A stretch of 64,000 bases of DNA from Burkholderia humptydooensis (GTDB taxonomy: Bacteria; Pseudomonadota; Gammaproteobacteria; Burkholderiales; Burkholderiaceae), in NCBI RefSeq assembly GCF_001513745.1, contig NZ_CP013380.1:186001-250000 (forward strand). The letters run 5' to 3'. A program made the position numbers and the translations under genes. This document shows positions 62,662 to 64,000 of the stretch, piece after piece. Positions within the stretch are counted from its first letter, which is position 1, and each line of letters begins with the position of its first letter. The notes below the pieces were generated by a model. The model was not told the origin of the DNA. It worked only from the letters and a program-made list of their open reading frames with translations, and ran no database searches.

Positions 62662-64000
62662 ACGTGCCGGCCGGCCTCCTCGGCAAGCGCGCGCAGCTTT
62701 TCGCGGGCACGAACCTGCGCGCGCTCGCGGGCCCGATCCTCATCTGCATGATTCTCGGGATGATGATCCTGCCGCTGCCGCCGCTGCTGCTCGATCTGTT
62801 CTTCACGTTCAACATCGCGCTGTCGGTGATGGTGCTGCTCGTCAGCATGTACACGATGAAGCCGCTCGACTTCGCAGCGTTCCCGAGCGTGCTGCTGTTC
62901 TCGACGCTCCTGCGCCTGTCGCTGAACGTCGCGTCGACGCGCATCGTGCTGCTCGAAGGCCACACGGGCCCCGACGCGGCCGGCCAGGTGATCGAGGCGT
63001 TCGGCCACTTCCTCGTCGGCGGCAACTTCGCGGTCGGCATCGTCGTGTTCGTGATCCTGATGATCATCAACTTCATGGTGATCACGAAGGGCGCGGGCCG
63101 GATCGCCGAAGTGTCCGCGCGCTTCACGCTCGACGCGATGCCCGGCAAGCAGATGGCGATCGACGCCGACCTGAACGCCGGCCTCATCAACGAAGAGCAG
63201 GCGAAGAAGCGCCGCCGGGCGGTCGCGCAGGAGGCGGAGTTCTACGGGTCGATGGACGGCGCGTCGAAGTTCGTGCGCGGCGACGCGATCGCGGGCCTCA
63301 TCATCATGGCGATCAACGTGATCGGCGGCCTCATCGTCGGGATTCTCCAGCACGACATGAGCTTCGCCGCGGCGGGCAAGAACTACACGCTGCTCACGAT
63401 CGGCGACGGCCTCGTCGCGCAGATCCCGTCGCTCGTGATCTCGACCGCGGCCGGCGTGATCGTGTCGCGCGTCGCGACCGACGAGGACATCGGCACGCAG
63501 CTCACGACGCAGCTTTTCACGAACCCGCGCGTGCTGATGATCACGGGCTCGATCATCGTGCTGATGGGCCTCATCCCGAACATGCCGCACTTCGCGTTCC
63601 TGCTGCTCGGCGGCGGCGCGATCTGGCTGTCGCGCACGATGACCCGGCGCGAGGCCGCGAAGAAGGCGGCGGGCATGGTCGCCGAGATCGCGCCGCCCGC
63701 GGCGCTGCCGGCCGACAGCCACGAGGCGACGTGGGAAGACGTGACGCTCATCGATCCGCTCGGCCTCGAAGTCGGCTACCGGCTGATTCCGCTCGTCGAC
63801 AGGAACGCCGACGGCGAGCTGCTCAAGCGGATCAAGAGCATCCGCAAGAAATTCGCGCAGGAAATCGGCTTTTTGCCGCCCGTCATCCATATCCGCGACA
63901 ACCTCGAGCTGCGCCCGAACGCGTACCGGATCGCGCTCAAGGGCGTCGCGGTCGGCACGGGCGAAGCGTATCCGGGCCAGTGGCTCGCGATCAACCCGGG
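62658..64000 (+). CDS. flhA: Flagellar export gate protein FlhA (N-terminal part)
   Basis: 447 codons to the window edge; ATG 62658 overlaps the flhB stop. Eight membrane helices in the N-terminal half, including MILPLPPLLLDLFFTFNIAL, the family signature LLRLSLNVASTRIVLL, VIVVFVILM-type helices, and FHIPEP loop TKGAGRIAEVSARFTLDAMP with the charged segment KQMAIDADLNAGLINEEQAK. The start of the cytoplasmic nonamer domain is visible. Forms the proton-coupled export gate. Confidence 0.94.
   Translation, partial: MNVPAGLLGKRAQLFAGTNLRALAGPILICMILGMMILPLPPLLLDLFFTFNIALSVMVLLVSMYTMKPLDFAAFPSVLLFSTLLRLSLNVASTRIVLLEGHTGPDAAGQVIEAFGHFLVGGNFAVGIVVFVILMIINFMVITKGAGRIAEVSARFTLDAMPGKQMAIDADLNAGLINEEQAKKRRRAVAQEAEFYGSMDGASKFVRGDAIAGLIIMAINVIGGLIVGILQHDMSFAAAGKNYTLLTIGDGLVAQIPSLVISTAAGVIVSRVATDEDIGTQLTTQLFTNPRVLMITGSIIVLMGLIPNMPHFAFLLLGGGAIWLSRTMTRREAAKKAAGMVAEIAPPAALPADSHEATWEDVTLIDPLGLEVGYRLIPLVDRNADGELLKRIKSIRKKFAQEIGFLPPVIHIRDNLELRPNAYRIALKGVAVGTGEAYPGQWLAINP

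Overview
The window looks like chromosome 1 of a Burkholderia of the pseudomallei group. It is very GC-rich, and its gene content fits: a flagellin/FliD/FliT cluster beside rpsU, flhDC followed by motAB and one che operon, flhB/flhA, a Burkholderia-type H-NS protein, and the DUF2844/DUF3443 pair. I cannot fix the species; flagellin and flanking genes resemble but need not equal those of B. pseudomallei.

Layout. 1-1.9 kb: 3' end of a Rep/UvrD helicase and a membrane-anchored di-haem cytochrome c, sharing a terminator. 1.9-4.2 kb: two head-to-tail ISAs1-family elements, one decayed, separated and flanked by the same 10-bp repeat. 4.25-21.4 kb: a 17-kb integrated element in the 3' half of tRNA-Arg(CCG). 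Its left 9 kb is a nearly complete filamentous prophage: repressor, ssDNA-binding protein, coat proteins, adsorption protein, Zot/pI, secretin, DNA-binding regulator, rolling-circle Rep and its own tyrosine recombinase. Its right 8 kb is cargo: HigBA-like and ParDE-like toxin-antitoxin pairs, PIN and NYN nuclease-like genes, a structured RNA-like leader with two tiny coupled ORFs, a PAAR remnant, and an ImmA/IrrE gene whose DUF4411 PIN partner is split by an IS3-family element. A decayed repressor of a second, related phage lies just beyond the right attachment repeat.

21.7-36.6 kb is mixed accessory and chromosomal DNA: a PAAR remnant, a four-cysteine secreted protein, an AA10 polysaccharide monooxygenase, a berberine-bridge-like flavoprotein, a chemoreceptor, an alpha/beta hydrolase, an ISL3-family element with a perfect 8-bp target duplication, a CsgG/DUF4810/DUF799 lipoprotein operon, a Tat-type phosphoesterase and a LysE exporter. 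36.6-64 kb is mainly motility: fliT, fliD and fliC (minus strand), then rpsU, tag, a sugar kinase-like gene, a HAD phosphatase, aqpZ, an H-NS gene and a glycosyltransferase, followed by flhDC, motAB-cheY1AW-mcp-cheRDB-cheYZ, DUF2844/DUF3443, flhB and flhA (cut by the window edge). FlhDC is the master activator; sigma-28-type sites precede fliC and motA and probably the chemoreceptor at 26.3 kb.

The most interesting structure is at the phage attachment site. The repressor reading frame runs antisense into the tRNA core. In the integrated state the host tRNA supplies its last four residues and stop codon, whereas the sequence next to the other attachment repeat would give a 35-residue different tail. 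This is the arrangement expected of integration-dependent immunity, here in a filamentous phage.
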